From positions 1 to 64,000 of the forward strand of contig CAADTH010000049.1 of NCBI GenBank assembly GCA_900751885.1: a stretch of 64,000 nucleotides of DNA, read 5' to 3'. Source of the stretch: Clostridia bacterium (GTDB taxonomy: Bacteria > Bacillota > Clostridia > UBA1381). A program made the position numbers and the translations under genes. Positions 41,051 to 50,183 of the stretch are shown piece by piece (the first letter of the stretch is position 1; every line of letters begins with the position of its first letter). The notes under the pieces are model-generated. The model was given only the letters and a program-made list of their open reading frames with translations, ran no database searches and was not told where the DNA came from.

Positions 41051-42118
41051 ATGAAAATGACCATGCGCTATTATGGAAAGGACTATGACAGCGTTTCACT
41101 AAACAAGCTTCGGCAGATCCGCTATGTGGAGGGACTCATCAGCACCCTTTACGATAAGCAGGCGGGCGAGGTTTGGACACAGGATGAAATCAAGGCATTG
41201 AAGCGGGAAATCGAGGACGGCGGGATGGAGCTCTCCGGAATTGAGAGCGTCAATATCCATGATGCAATCAAAATCGGCTCACCGGATCGGGACAAATACA
41301 TTGAAAATTATATCGAGACGCTCGAAAATCTCGGCAAGGAGGGCATAGATCTTGTCTGCTATAACTTTATGCCGGTATTCGACTGGACGAGAAGCGAGCT
41401 TGCAAAGCCACGCCCGGACGGCTCAACGGTTCTTTCGTATGACCAAAATGAGATTGACAAGATAGACCCGGATACCTTGTTCGACAGCATGGACAAAAAT
41501 TCCAATGGATTTGTCATGCCGGGCTGGGAGCCGGAAAGGCTTTCCAAGATAAAGGAATTGTTCGAGGCATACGCGGATGTGGATGCGGAAAAGCTGTTTT
41601 CCAATCTCGTGTATTTCCTGAAGGCAATCATGCCGACGTGTGAGAAATATGGAATCAAAATGGCGATTCATCCTGACGACCCGGCGTGGAGCGTGTTTGG
41701 ACTTTCGAGAATCATCACTTCAAAGGAAGGACTTGTGAGAATGCTCGACGCAGTTCCGAGTGTATATAACGGTGTGACGCTGTGTACAGGCTCACTCGGT
41801 TCCAATCCCGATAACGATATTGTGGATATCATCCATGCGCTGAAAGGAAGAATCCACTTCGCGCACATTAGAAACATCCGCCATACAGCGCCTGGAAAAT
41901 TCGAGGAGGCATGCCATTTGAGCGCGGATGGAAGTCTCGATTTGATGCAGATTGTAAAGGCGCTGCATGAGGACGGCTTCGACGGCGTGATTCGTCCTGA
42001 CCACGGAAGAATGCTGTGGGGCGAGAAGGCAATGCCTGGATATGGGCTGTATGACCGCGCACTCGGTGCGGCGTATCTGTGCGGACTCTGGGAGATGCTC
42101 GACAAATGCGGCAAATAG
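41051..42118 (+). CDS. uxuA: Mannonate dehydratase
   Basis: 355 residues. It opens MKMTMRYYGKDYDSVSLNKL, then has QIRYVEGLISTLYDK and, later, the metal-site segments MAIHPDDPAW, TLCTGSLGS, IHFAHIRNI and RPDHGRM, all typical of UxuA. It dehydrates D-mannonate to 2-keto-3-deoxy-D-gluconate, the step after fructuronate reductase. It is the last gene of the GH115-GH42-uxuB-uxuA operon and is followed by a strong terminator. KdgK/KdgA and UxaC are not in the window. Confidence 0.95.
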   Translation: MKMTMRYYGKDYDSVSLNKLRQIRYVEGLISTLYDKQAGEVWTQDEIKALKREIEDGGMELSGIESVNIHDAIKIGSPDRDKYIENYIETLENLGKEGIDLVCYNFMPVFDWTRSELAKPRPDGSTVLSYDQNEIDKIDPDTLFDSMDKNSNGFVMPGWEPERLSKIKELFEAYADVDAEKLFSNLVYFLKAIMPTCEKYGIKMAIHPDDPAWSVFGLSRIITSKEGLVRMLDAVPSVYNGVTLCTGSLGSNPDNDIVDIIHALKGRIHFAHIRNIRHTAPGKFEEACHLSADGSLDLMQIVKALHEDGFDGVIRPDHGRMLWGEKAMPGYGLYDRALGAAYLCGLWEMLDKCGK

Positions 42119-42151
42119 GCTTTGTCAAAACAGCCGCCTTGAACGAAAAGC

Positions 42152-42196
42152 AAAGACGCGCCATCTATCAAAAGATAGATGGCGCGTCTTTTTTTG
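42152..42196. terminator. Bidirectional terminator between uxuA and the second AraC gene
   Basis: The 18-bp perfect stem AAAGACGCGCCATCTATC / GATAGATGGCGCGTCTTT with a T run lies between convergent genes. Confidence 0.92.
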
Positions 42197-42217
42197 ACTG
42201 ATTTGCGAGCGCTTTGT

Positions 42218-43057
42218 CTACTCTGCCTGTAGAAGATGTGATTTTTTGAATGCTTCGGGCGTCATGCCGACATACTTCTGAAAAGCGCGGTAAAAGGTGG
42301 AGTATTCGCGAAAGCCGCATTCTGTGTACACAGTGGACGCCTTGCGCCCTGCCAATATCATATTTTTCGCGTACACAATCCGCCGCATGTTGAGGTAAGT
42401 CCGTATCGTCATACCTGTCTCCTGCTTGAACAGACGGCACAAATAGGATTTATTCAAAAAGGTATACTCCGAAATCTCGTCTAAATTGATTCTTTGCCTG
42501 AAATGCAGGTCAATATACTTACGGATTTGATAGATATTTTTATTAATTCTGGACTCAGAGGCAGACAAATTCTCGTTTTGTATGATTGTACCCAGCTTTA
42601 CAATCAGCTGGAGTGCATATGTCCAAACCATGAAATCCGTGTTTGCATCCGGCTTCGCACAACACTGTCTGAGTCCTGTAAAGATATCCTCCAGATGATA
42701 TTTGTCGAACAGGACAGCAGGGATATAGTTGTATGTACCGGGAATGCGGTTATCCAGCTTTAAAAGAAGATTAGAAAAGTCAGCGACAAAGCTGGGATAA
42801 ATATGCAAAAATTGACGTGTGTAGGTACACTGTTCGGGAAAGCTAAAGGAATGAAGCTCGTCAGGACTTGTCACAATCATATCCCCGGGAGAAAGCACAT
42901 ATTCATTCCCTTCGACTGTGTAAAAAAAAGTACCTTCTATGATATGAAGAAATTCATAACAGCTGTGAATATGCGAATCAAAGTTGTAGCTTTCCGAGGT
43001 GTGAAAGCTGTATGCGTATCGTCCGTGGTTGCCGTGACGTATGACGTTCGGTTCCAT
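42218..43057 (-). CDS. AraC-family regulator, probable controller of the acetylesterase
   Basis: 279 residues from ATG 43057 (AAAGGAGAATC upstream; an in-frame ATG at 43075 has no ribosome binding site). The sensor part includes NFDSHIHSCYEFLHIIEGTF (a cupin-like barrel). The C-terminal AraC domain (about 175-275) has CGFREYSTFYRAFQKYVGMT as its second helix-turn-helix. It is divergent from the SASA esterase gene at 43436, with 378 bases between them. It is the third AraC regulator of the carbohydrate locus. Confidence 0.93.
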   Translation of the reverse strand: MEPNVIRHGNHGRYAYSFHTSESYNFDSHIHSCYEFLHIIEGTFFYTVEGNEYVLSPGDMIVTSPDELHSFSFPEQCTYTRQFLHIYPSFVADFSNLLLKLDNRIPGTYNYIPAVLFDKYHLEDIFTGLRQCCAKPDANTDFMVWTYALQLIVKLGTIIQNENLSASESRINKNIYQIRKYIDLHFRQRINLDEISEYTFLNKSYLCRLFKQETGMTIRTYLNMRRIVYAKNMILAGRKASTVYTECGFREYSTFYRAFQKYVGMTPEAFKKSHLLQAE

Positions 43058-43204
43058 CTGATTCTCCTTTCTCATCTACCAACTATTATAATACAAAATG
43101 TCAATCAGCGCAATATGATTGTCACTGTATGCTATGGGATTTTAAAAAACGTCGTGCTATAATAGACATATAGTACAAATCGTTTTGGGAGAGGTCTCGC
43201 TTTT

Positions 43205-43280
43205 TTGTGCAGAAAGAAGCAAGGCTTCTTTCAAAGCGATGGCAATATAGGAGAGATGTCAGCCGGTTGCCGAACCGCAT
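43205..43280 (+). promoter_or_regulatory. Structured leader, possibly a c-di-GMP-I (GEMM-like) riboswitch
   Basis: The leader contains a 9-bp hairpin GAAAGAAGC-AAG-GCTTCTTTC followed by CAAAGC, then ATGTCAGCCGGTTGCCGAA. The last part resembles the 3' half of GEMM-I aptamers of Clostridia. The 5' half is atypical, because the usual GNRA-capped P2 with GACGCAAAGC is not exact. It lies about 160 bases before a secreted esterase with adhesin-like domains, a usual target type. Confidence 0.4.
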
Positions 43281-43435
43281 TCAATAGACAGCTTCTAATC
43301 CACTGTAATTTGATTTTTTCGTTGTGGCTGTTAGGATGTCGAGTTGAATGTACGATGATAAGATGAAAAAGTGCGGCAGACAAAGCTCTGCCCCTTATTG
43401 ATAAAAAATGGCGTTAGATGAAGGAGGAGAACTCT

Positions 43436-46400
43436 GTGAGCAAGTTTAAAAAGAAGATACTGCTGGTGATGCTGTCAGTCTGCCTGGTTGCAGTCAATAC
43501 GCTTGTAGTGCCTGTGTCAGCACAGTCCGACAAGGATATTTATCTGTTTATCGGACAGTCCAACATGGCGGGACGCGCGACGATTGAGGACGAGGATTTG
43601 GGGGTTGTGGATAACGCATACCTTTTTAACGGCGATGGGGATTGGGAGCCGGCGGAAAATATTAAGCCATACGACAACGACACCCACAGGGATTTCGGAT
43701 TTAACCGCTATTCTACCGTGCGAAAGACAGGCACATCAGGGTATCAGGGCTTGAGTCCGGCGTATGGATTTGCGAAGGAAATGGGCGCATATGCAAAAGA
43801 GCAGGGACGGGAAATCGGACTTGTTGTAAACGCCGTAGGCGGTACGAGAATCGGATATTGGGCGCCGGGAGCGTCGCAGGGATACTACAATGAAGCGGTA
43901 AAGCGTGCGAAGGCGGCAGTGGCAAAGGGCGGTACAATCAAAGGTATCATTTGGCATCAGGGAGAGACGGATATCTCCTATGGAACCACGACTGAAAGCT
44001 ATATGACCCAGCTTGAGCGGATTGTGACAGGACTTCGCACAGACTTAAACGCGCCGGACGCGATTTTTGTCGCAGGACAGCTCAAGCAGGGAACCATCAA
44101 GGATAAAGTGCTCTACAGCACAAAAGAATATAATGATATGTTTATGACGGTTCCTGATGTGATCGAAAACAGCGCATGTGTATCGACGGACGGATTGGTT
44201 GATAAGGGAGACAACCTCCACTTTGATTCGCCGTCCCAGAGAATCCTCGGAAAACGCTATGCGACAAAGGCGATTGAGCTGTTAAAGAAAAATGTGGGAG
44301 AACCATATTTCAACATAGAGACAGTCAACAATACGATTACCATGTCCTCATCAACTGAGATTACGGACGGCGCGCTTCTTGCCGCCACCTACACATCTGA
44401 TAGACTGCTGGATAAGGTAACCGTTTATCCCATCAACTGCGATGCGTGGAGAGAAGCGAGAGTAGACCTCTCGCCAGATTTTAAGCCGGGCGACAGCGTC
44501 AGGAGCTTTTTGTGGGATGGACTGTCGACACAGAGACCGCTTTCAGAGCCGGTTTTAGTTGAAGTAAAACAGATTATTCCGCCGGCAGGCAATCACTATG
44601 AATGTGACTTCGAGGATATGCAAATCGGGCAGGAGGTTTTGGGCTGGAAGCCTGCAAATACCAGCGTGTATACTGTCCTGTGCGACGGCGACGAGACGAA
44701 CAAGTATCTGTCCATCGCCCCGGTTGGCAATGGAGGAAATGGCACTACTGTCACAGGGCAGCTCTTTACCACCCAGATGGAGGGCATCATCGAGGCGAAG
44801 ATGGATCTTCTCTCTGTTCAGCCGACAGACAGCAGGCAGGAGGCGCGTTGGTCTACGCTCAGTCTGGCAGATCAGACAGGAAAGAGAATTGTCTCGGTTG
44901 TCAGAAACCAGTCGAAGAATGATTATGTGATAAATGGACAGAGCCTTAGCTCATTTCCGCAGGATACCGAGTGGGCAACGCTGAATGCTGTCATGAACTT
45001 TGTCACAAAAACAGCGGATATCAAGCTTTCATCCGTAGATGGCACAACAGAATACTATGTCGGAGAGAGCATCCCATTCGCAGATGACATGGCGACAGGG
45101 TTAAGCCAGATTACATTTGACACCAACCGCTACAGTGCGGCGACCAAGCTTGACAATATTGTCATAGACCAGGTTGCGGACGCGGATGCAGTGGAAGCGA
45201 TCTCCGTCGCGCCAACCAATTTGGATTTCAGTGACGTACTGGCGTCAGACGCAAACAAAACAAAGACAGTAACCGCTACATTGCCGGACGATTGGACGCT
45301 TTGCGCAGTGAAATCCAGCGATGAGTCAGTCGCGGCAGCGACCTTTGACAAAGATGCAGGCACTGTCTCAGCGACGGCGACAGGCTTAGGAAAATCAGTC
45401 ATTACCGTCATTGCACATAACAATAAGAACAACAAGATTAAATCAATCACCTCATTTGCCACCACGGCAGATATCACGCTTACCGCTGACGCACAGCTGT
45501 TGACCATTGACACAAGCGCCGGTGAGACAGAAAAAACAGCAATGCTTACCAACCTGCCAACAGGATGGAAGGTGACAGCGGCGGCTTCTGAGGACGAATC
45601 GATAGCGACCGCATCATTTGACGCAGAACAGGGAACGGTAACCGCTAAAGCAGTTGCAACAGGAGAAACCACAATTACTGCGACAGCTGGCTTGGAGGGC
45701 ACAGGCTTTACACAGACAATAGATATTACCGTCAAGGTAAAGGCGGCAGATAACGCGAATCTCGCATCGCTCTGTGTGAAAACCGCAGATGGAATTGATT
45801 TGATTGGCGCGGCATTCGATAAGGATACGGTCATCTATGAAAAGAAGGTAACCAAAGCGGTTACATCTGTCACCATAGACGCGGCGGCGGATGATGAAAA
45901 TGCGAACATTGCCATTACAAGCGGAGATGCCACGGTGACTGGAAATACAGCGGAGCTCAAAGCAGGTGTCAATGTCATTTCCATTGCAGTCACATCACCG
46001 GACGAAAGCGCTACAAAAACCTATGAAGTTACGATAGACAATACATTTGATATCGCGGAAGGCTTCTCTCATATGGAGGGCAAGGAGGACAGCTGGGGCT
46101 TTGTAGGCGGCGGTGCAGGAAAAGTAAGCGCAAGTGTGTCCAATGTGGATGTCAAAAATTCAGCTGGAGTAGAGCCGGATACGCTGAAACTATTTGCTAC
46201 AACAAATTCAAATGGAACACTCACCAAAACGCTTGACAGCGGCATCAGCAGTGCGAATAAGGTAGAGCTTCAATTCGATTGGCAGTCCAATATTGTGGTA
46301 AATAACGGAAGACATTCTTATTTTGCACTCCAGGATACAGACGGAAAGCTGCTCTTTGCAATCTATGGCCATGGAAAAGATGGTATCAAATATACCACGA

Positions 46401-46651
46401 CAACAACGGACTCCTATACAACATTGGATAGCTTCAGCAATTCCTGGTACACTGTGTCCCTCGCAATAGACTTTACAGCAGGCACGATAAACGGAAAAAT
46501 TGTCAAGCGCGATACCGGCGAGACAATGACCACATTTGACGCAGTTCCGATTTCCAATAGCGCGGCGAACCTCGGAAAGCTGTATGCGCTGGATATCTTC
46601 TCTGCCGCAACCATGTCAATCGACAATGTATATATCAAAACAATCGAATAA
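43436..46651 (+). CDS. Secreted SASA-type carbohydrate acetylesterase with accessory domains
   Basis: 1071 residues from GTG 43436 (AAGGAGGAG upstream). A signal peptide (about 1-28) is followed by the SASA/SGNH-type esterase domain (about 32-290): Ser42 in IGQSNMAG, the block WHQGETD at 173-179, and Asp259/His262 in GDNLHFD as the remaining catalytic pair. It removes acetyl groups from sugars such as acetylated pectin, xylan or sialic acid. Next come an FLWD module (RSFLWDGLSTQRPL around 355), a laminin-G-like domain (about 385-600), Ig-like BIG2-type domains (about 600-775), a cadherin-like sandwich (about 780-870) and a second laminin-G-like domain to the end. It is probably surface-exposed. 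A terminator follows. Confidence 0.9.
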   Translation: MSKFKKKILLVMLSVCLVAVNTLVVPVSAQSDKDIYLFIGQSNMAGRATIEDEDLGVVDNAYLFNGDGDWEPAENIKPYDNDTHRDFGFNRYSTVRKTGTSGYQGLSPAYGFAKEMGAYAKEQGREIGLVVNAVGGTRIGYWAPGASQGYYNEAVKRAKAAVAKGGTIKGIIWHQGETDISYGTTTESYMTQLERIVTGLRTDLNAPDAIFVAGQLKQGTIKDKVLYSTKEYNDMFMTVPDVIENSACVSTDGLVDKGDNLHFDSPSQRILGKRYATKAIELLKKNVGEPYFNIETVNNTITMSSSTEITDGALLAATYTSDRLLDKVTVYPINCDAWREARVDLSPDFKPGDSVRSFLWDGLSTQRPLSEPVLVEVKQIIPPAGNHYECDFEDMQIGQEVLGWKPANTSVYTVLCDGDETNKYLSIAPVGNGGNGTTVTGQLFTTQMEGIIEAKMDLLSVQPTDSRQEARWSTLSLADQTGKRIVSVVRNQSKNDYVINGQSLSSFPQDTEWATLNAVMNFVTKTADIKLSSVDGTTEYYVGESIPFADDMATGLSQITFDTNRYSAATKLDNIVIDQVADADAVEAISVAPTNLDFSDVLASDANKTKTVTATLPDDWTLCAVKSSDESVAAATFDKDAGTVSATATGLGKSVITVIAHNNKNNKIKSITSFATTADITLTADAQLLTIDTSAGETEKTAMLTNLPTGWKVTAAASEDESIATASFDAEQGTVTAKAVATGETTITATAGLEGTGFTQTIDITVKVKAADNANLASLCVKTADGIDLIGAAFDKDTVIYEKKVTKAVTSVTIDAAADDENANIAITSGDATVTGNTAELKAGVNVISIAVTSPDESATKTYEVTIDNTFDIAEGFSHMEGKEDSWGFVGGGAGKVSASVSNVDVKNSAGVEPDTLKLFATTNSNGTLTKTLDSGISSANKVELQFDWQSNIVVNNGRHSYFALQDTDGKLLFAIYGHGKDGIKYTTTTTDSYTTLDSFSNSWYTVSLAIDFTAGTINGKIVKRDTGETMTTFDAVPISNSAANLGKLYALDIFSAATMSIDNVYIKTIE

Positions 46652-46665
46652 ATCATCTCCAAAAC

Positions 46666-46695
46666 AAAAAGGAACGGAAGCCTCCGTTCCTTTTT
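46666..46695 (+). terminator. Terminator of the acetylesterase gene
   Basis: AAAAAGGAACGGA / TCCGTTCCTTTTT, about 15 bases behind the stop codon. Confidence 0.9.
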
Positions 46696-46952
46696 GCTTG
46701 ACAGAACAAGAAAATTGGGAAATTGATACAAGAAAATTGAGAAACGAGTATAGAGAATTGACTAAGAAATTTGAATTTTTATTTGAAATAACTATTATTT
46801 TGTATATTTATTTCAAATAAATTGATGATATTGGAATATTTCATGCAAAAGTGGTCGAAATATTACAAAAATGGTCATTCCAAAACCTTCAAGATGTGAT
46901 AAAATATATGTAGAAAAAGGTCGAAAAATCCAAATGTGAGAAAGGAGAATCA

Positions 46953-47039
46953 ATGAGCATCAAAATAAATATCAAGACAATGTTACATATAAAGGAGAAT
47001 TGCAGATGGAGGAGCTGTCAAACAAGACATTACAGTTGA
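46953..47039 (+). CDS. Possible 28-residue leader peptide
   Basis: AGAAAGGAGAATCA ATG opens MSIKINIKTMLHIKENCRW and stops at 47037-47039, inside the next small gene in another frame. The ribosome binding site is good. It could be a leader that couples translation to the 49-codon gene, or a chance frame. Confidence 0.35.
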   Translation: MSIKINIKTMLHIKENCRWRSCQTRHYS

Positions 47040-47155
47040 ATCAATACCGCAAATGTATCATGGAAGCATATTATCAGCGCTACCGGGCGTATCCCAAACC
47101 GGAGGACGTCGAGCTGCTACTTCGCATCAAGCAGGTGAAAGGAAAAATCCGATAA
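47006..47155 (+). CDS. 49-residue protein of unknown function
   Basis: AAAGGAGAATTGCAG precedes ATG 47006. The product MEELSNKTLQLNQYRKCIME, then AYYQRYRAYPKPEDVELLLR and IKQVKGKIR, is predicted to be all-helical with many Tyr, Arg and Lys residues. It lies between the esterase terminator and the heparinase-like gene, overlapped at its start by the possible leader frame. I do not recognise it. It is too short for usual ORF cut-offs and may be unannotated in relatives. Confidence 0.6.
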   Translation: MEELSNKTLQLNQYRKCIMEAYYQRYRAYPKPEDVELLLRIKQVKGKIR

Positions 47156-47292
47156 CATAATGTGATTGGGAAGCGGCAAAATTTTTCTATGCTTCACACA
47201 AAAATTATGGTATCCTATAAGGGGATTCCCTGATAAACAGGAAAAAGAGAAAGAAAATATAATTTGGTACATCAAGTATAAGGAGGATTGCC

Positions 47293-49005
47293 ATGTGGAT
47301 ATGGAATCATCCCTTTCAAAGGGATACGTATCTCAAAAGTGAGCATCCCTACATAGCGGCACACCGAGAGCAGATTTTAAGTATGAGAAAACACTATGAG
47401 GAACAGCCGCTTTCAGAGCTGACATTTTCGTCATTCCGTCGCTACGATACGGATGGCAATCGGACAGCGTATGAAAATGAGTATTTTGACCGGCGCGGCA
47501 GATTGACAACAATGGCACTGTGTGCATGGATTTGGGAGAAGCAGGAGGATATCCGGGCGCTTGAGGATGTCCTGTGGGCTGTCTGCAATGAATTCACATG
47601 GGCGCTTCCGGCGCATCTGGGAGGAAACAGCCTAAGCGAAGACGTCAATCCGCTGGAGATTGATTTGTTTGCCGCGGAAACCGCACAGACCTTGGCGGAA
47701 ATACTGTCCCTTTTAAAGGATAAGCTGTCCGTTGCAGTAAAAAACAGATGCAGAAATGAGATACAAAGAAGAGTCCTGCAACCTTTTGCCAGCCGCACAC
47801 AGCCATACCATTGGGAGCAGGCACACAGCAACTGGTGTGCGGTATGCGCGGGAAGCATCGGCATGGCGGCAATTTATCTGATAGAGGACGAAGAAGAGCT
47901 GTGCACACTACTGGGACAGCTCGTATCGGTCTTTTCCAATTATCTGGACAGCTTCAGCAACGACGGAGCCTGCCTGGAGGGGCTTTCGTACTGGACGTAT
48001 GGAATGACGTACTTCACAGCATTTTTAGAGCTTGCGGAAGCTCGGCTCGAAATACCTTTTGATTTCCTGTCCGACGAAAAAATAAAACAAATTGCGCATT
48101 TTCCACAGAAGTGCTGTCTCCGAGAGGGATATACAATCAGCTTTTCGGATGGAAGCATTCAGGATAAATTGTCTGTAGGGCTTGCGTGCAAGCTGCATGA
48201 GTGGTACGGCTCGGGTGTGCCTGGCACCACCTATGCCGCATATCCAAAGGATGACGAGTGCCACAGGTGGTGCCGCGCAGTGCGTGACGTCGCCTGGACG
48301 AAGCCCGACTGGATAGGGACACAAAAAGAGAGCCACTCTGTCTTTTTGCCTGATGCGCAGTGGGCGGTGCTGTATGGGAAGACTTCCATTCGCGCCGCGA
48401 TAAAAGGCGGAAACAACGCGGAACCGCATAATCACAATGACATCGGGTCATTTTTAGTGTTAAAGAGGGGAGAGGAGCTCATCTCAGATTTGGGAGCAGG
48501 GGAATATACAAAGGAGTATTTCTCCGACCGGCGGTATGACATGTTCTGCAATGGCTCACAGGGGCACAGCGTACCAATCATCAATGGCGCATATCAATGT
48601 GCAGGAAGTGGCTTCCGCGCGGATGCGTTTGAAAAGGGGACAGAAAATCAAATTGGGCTTCAATTCCGGCACGCCTACGAAGGTGCGGCGGATTTGGTGC
48701 GGCGGTGCATAAAAATGCAAGGGGATATGCTCTTTCTCGAGGATACATTTGCTTTTGAAGGCGGAGACAATCAGATTGTCGAACGCATGATTACCAAGCA
48801 GGAACCGAAAGTACGCGATGGCAAAGTGGAACTTCTAAAAAACGGCGCTGTCATTGGCAGAATAGAAGCACTGTCTTTGGTCGACGACATTTGCATCCGA
48901 CCTCTCATTCATAAAACGCATCAGGGAGAGAGCATGCAGGTATACGCGGTTGATTTTCATATCCACATGCAGAGGGATGGAAGCTTTCGTGCGCTCATCG
49001 GATAA
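47293..49005 (+). CDS. Heparinase II/III-like protein (polysaccharide lyase family)
   Basis: 570 residues, no signal peptide, so probably cytoplasmic. An N-terminal alpha/alpha toroid (about 1-320) includes QPYHWEQAHSNWCAVCAG, and the C-terminal heparinase II/III beta-sandwich (about 335-560) includes EPHNHNDIGSFLVLKRGEEL with its conserved histidines. The HNDIGSF segment is diagnostic. Relatives cleave uronic-acid-containing chains such as oligo-alginate or heparan. In this locus an unsaturated uronate product could feed the Uxu route. AAGGAGG lies before ATG 47293. The exact PL family cannot be decided by eye. Confidence 0.85.
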   Translation: MWIWNHPFQRDTYLKSEHPYIAAHREQILSMRKHYEEQPLSELTFSSFRRYDTDGNRTAYENEYFDRRGRLTTMALCAWIWEKQEDIRALEDVLWAVCNEFTWALPAHLGGNSLSEDVNPLEIDLFAAETAQTLAEILSLLKDKLSVAVKNRCRNEIQRRVLQPFASRTQPYHWEQAHSNWCAVCAGSIGMAAIYLIEDEEELCTLLGQLVSVFSNYLDSFSNDGACLEGLSYWTYGMTYFTAFLELAEARLEIPFDFLSDEKIKQIAHFPQKCCLREGYTISFSDGSIQDKLSVGLACKLHEWYGSGVPGTTYAAYPKDDECHRWCRAVRDVAWTKPDWIGTQKESHSVFLPDAQWAVLYGKTSIRAAIKGGNNAEPHNHNDIGSFLVLKRGEELISDLGAGEYTKEYFSDRRYDMFCNGSQGHSVPIINGAYQCAGSGFRADAFEKGTENQIGLQFRHAYEGAADLVRRCIKMQGDMLFLEDTFAFEGGDNQIVERMITKQEPKVRDGKVELLKNGAVIGRIEALSLVDDICIRPLIHKTHQGESMQVYAVDFHIHMQRDGSFRALIG

Positions 49006-49043
49006 GGCGTTATATAAAGAGAAATTGGAAACGGGGTGATACC

Positions 49044-49979
49044 ATGATTATCAGCGCAAGCAGACGCACAGATATCCCGGCATGCTACAGCGACTGGTTT
49101 TTCAGACGCATGAGTGAGGGATACGTCTTGGTGAAAAATCCTGTAAATCCACATCAGGTCAGCCGCGTCAGCCTGTCACGCGATGTGGTGGATGCCATCG
49201 TATTCTGGACAAAAAATCCCATTCCTATGATGGATAGATTGCAGGAGCTAAAGGACTATATGTACTATTTCCAATTTACGCTGACTGGTTATGGAAAGGA
49301 CATTGAACCAAATCTTCCGTCCAAAAAAAACAGCTTGATTCCTGCGTTTCGAGCCTTGTCACGCCTGATTGGAAAGGAGCGCGTCGTTTGGAGATACGAT
49401 CCGATTCTTCTCACAAAAACGTATTCGCTTGAATACCATTTGAACGCGTTTGAAGAGATTGCACGGCGTCTTTGTGGATATACAGATGAGTGTATCATTA
49501 GCTTTGTCGATTCCTACAAAAGCATTCAGGAGCGCGTGAAGGAATTGCACCCGATGCAGATACAGGAAGAGGAGATACATACGCTTGCAAGTGCAATGTC
49601 TACCTGTGCAAGGAACAACGGAATGCGTCTGTCCACCTGCTCAGAACAGATTGATTTGTCAGCATACGGAATCGAACACGCACACTGTATCGACAAGGAG
49701 CGGTTGGAACGCTTGCTCGGCTGTCCGCTTTCCTTGGGAAAGGGAAATACGGGACGCCTTGCGTGCGGCTGTGCGGCAAGCGTGGATATCGGCGCGTATG
49801 ATACCTGCTCAAACGGATGCGTGTATTGCTATGCAAACCATGACACAAAGACAATTCAAAAAAAGAGTTCGTTGTATGACCCAAACGCCCCTCTTTTGTG
49901 CAATATCGTGTCAGAACACGACTGGATTTCCGAACGCAGGCAGAAAACAAGCCGCAACACGCAAATCAGCTTCCTATAA
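49044..49979 (+). CDS. DUF1848 family protein, putative iron-sulfur enzyme
   Basis: 311 residues. The start MIISASRRTDIPACYSDWF, and later VFWTKNPIPM and YYFQFTLTGYG, are hallmarks of DUF1848. The C-terminal CGCAASVDIGAYDTCSNGCV, running into YCYAN, gives a cysteine pattern resembling an iron-sulfur site. Related proteins look like the radical SAM/spore photoproduct lyase superfamily, but the chemistry is unknown. GGGGTGAT precedes ATG 49044. It starts 38 bases behind the heparinase-like gene, which may be only incidental. Confidence 0.88.
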   Translation: MIISASRRTDIPACYSDWFFRRMSEGYVLVKNPVNPHQVSRVSLSRDVVDAIVFWTKNPIPMMDRLQELKDYMYYFQFTLTGYGKDIEPNLPSKKNSLIPAFRALSRLIGKERVVWRYDPILLTKTYSLEYHLNAFEEIARRLCGYTDECIISFVDSYKSIQERVKELHPMQIQEEEIHTLASAMSTCARNNGMRLSTCSEQIDLSAYGIEHAHCIDKERLERLLGCPLSLGKGNTGRLACGCAASVDIGAYDTCSNGCVYCYANHDTKTIQKKSSLYDPNAPLLCNIVSEHDWISERRQKTSRNTQISFL

Positions 49980-50007
49980 ATATTATTCCACTTTGTATCC
50001 GCGCACA

Positions 50008-50093
50008 AAAATAAGGCGGCACAGCAGACACAGGATGTACAAGCCTCCTGCTGGAACGTCCGAAACGCTTCTGCTGATACCGCCTTTTTAACT
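50008..50093 (+). terminator. Long-armed terminator after DUF1848
   Basis: AAGGCGG and AGCAGA pair with TCTGCT and CCGCCTT across a long imperfect stem-loop, followed by TTTTT. Confidence 0.6.
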
Positions 50094-50123
50094 AGTATAC
50101 CACAATCAGAAAAAAACATCAAT

Positions 50124-50157
50124 GAAAAATGGTCACAGAATTCTGTGACCATTTTTC
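50124..50157. terminator. Bidirectional terminator between DUF1848 and MATE genes
   Basis: A 34-bp perfect palindrome: GAAAAATGGTCACAGAA followed by its complement TTCTGTGACCATTTTTC. It serves convergent transcripts. Confidence 0.9.
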
Positions 50158-50183
50158 GTTGACAGCCTTGAGTCTAACTTTGT

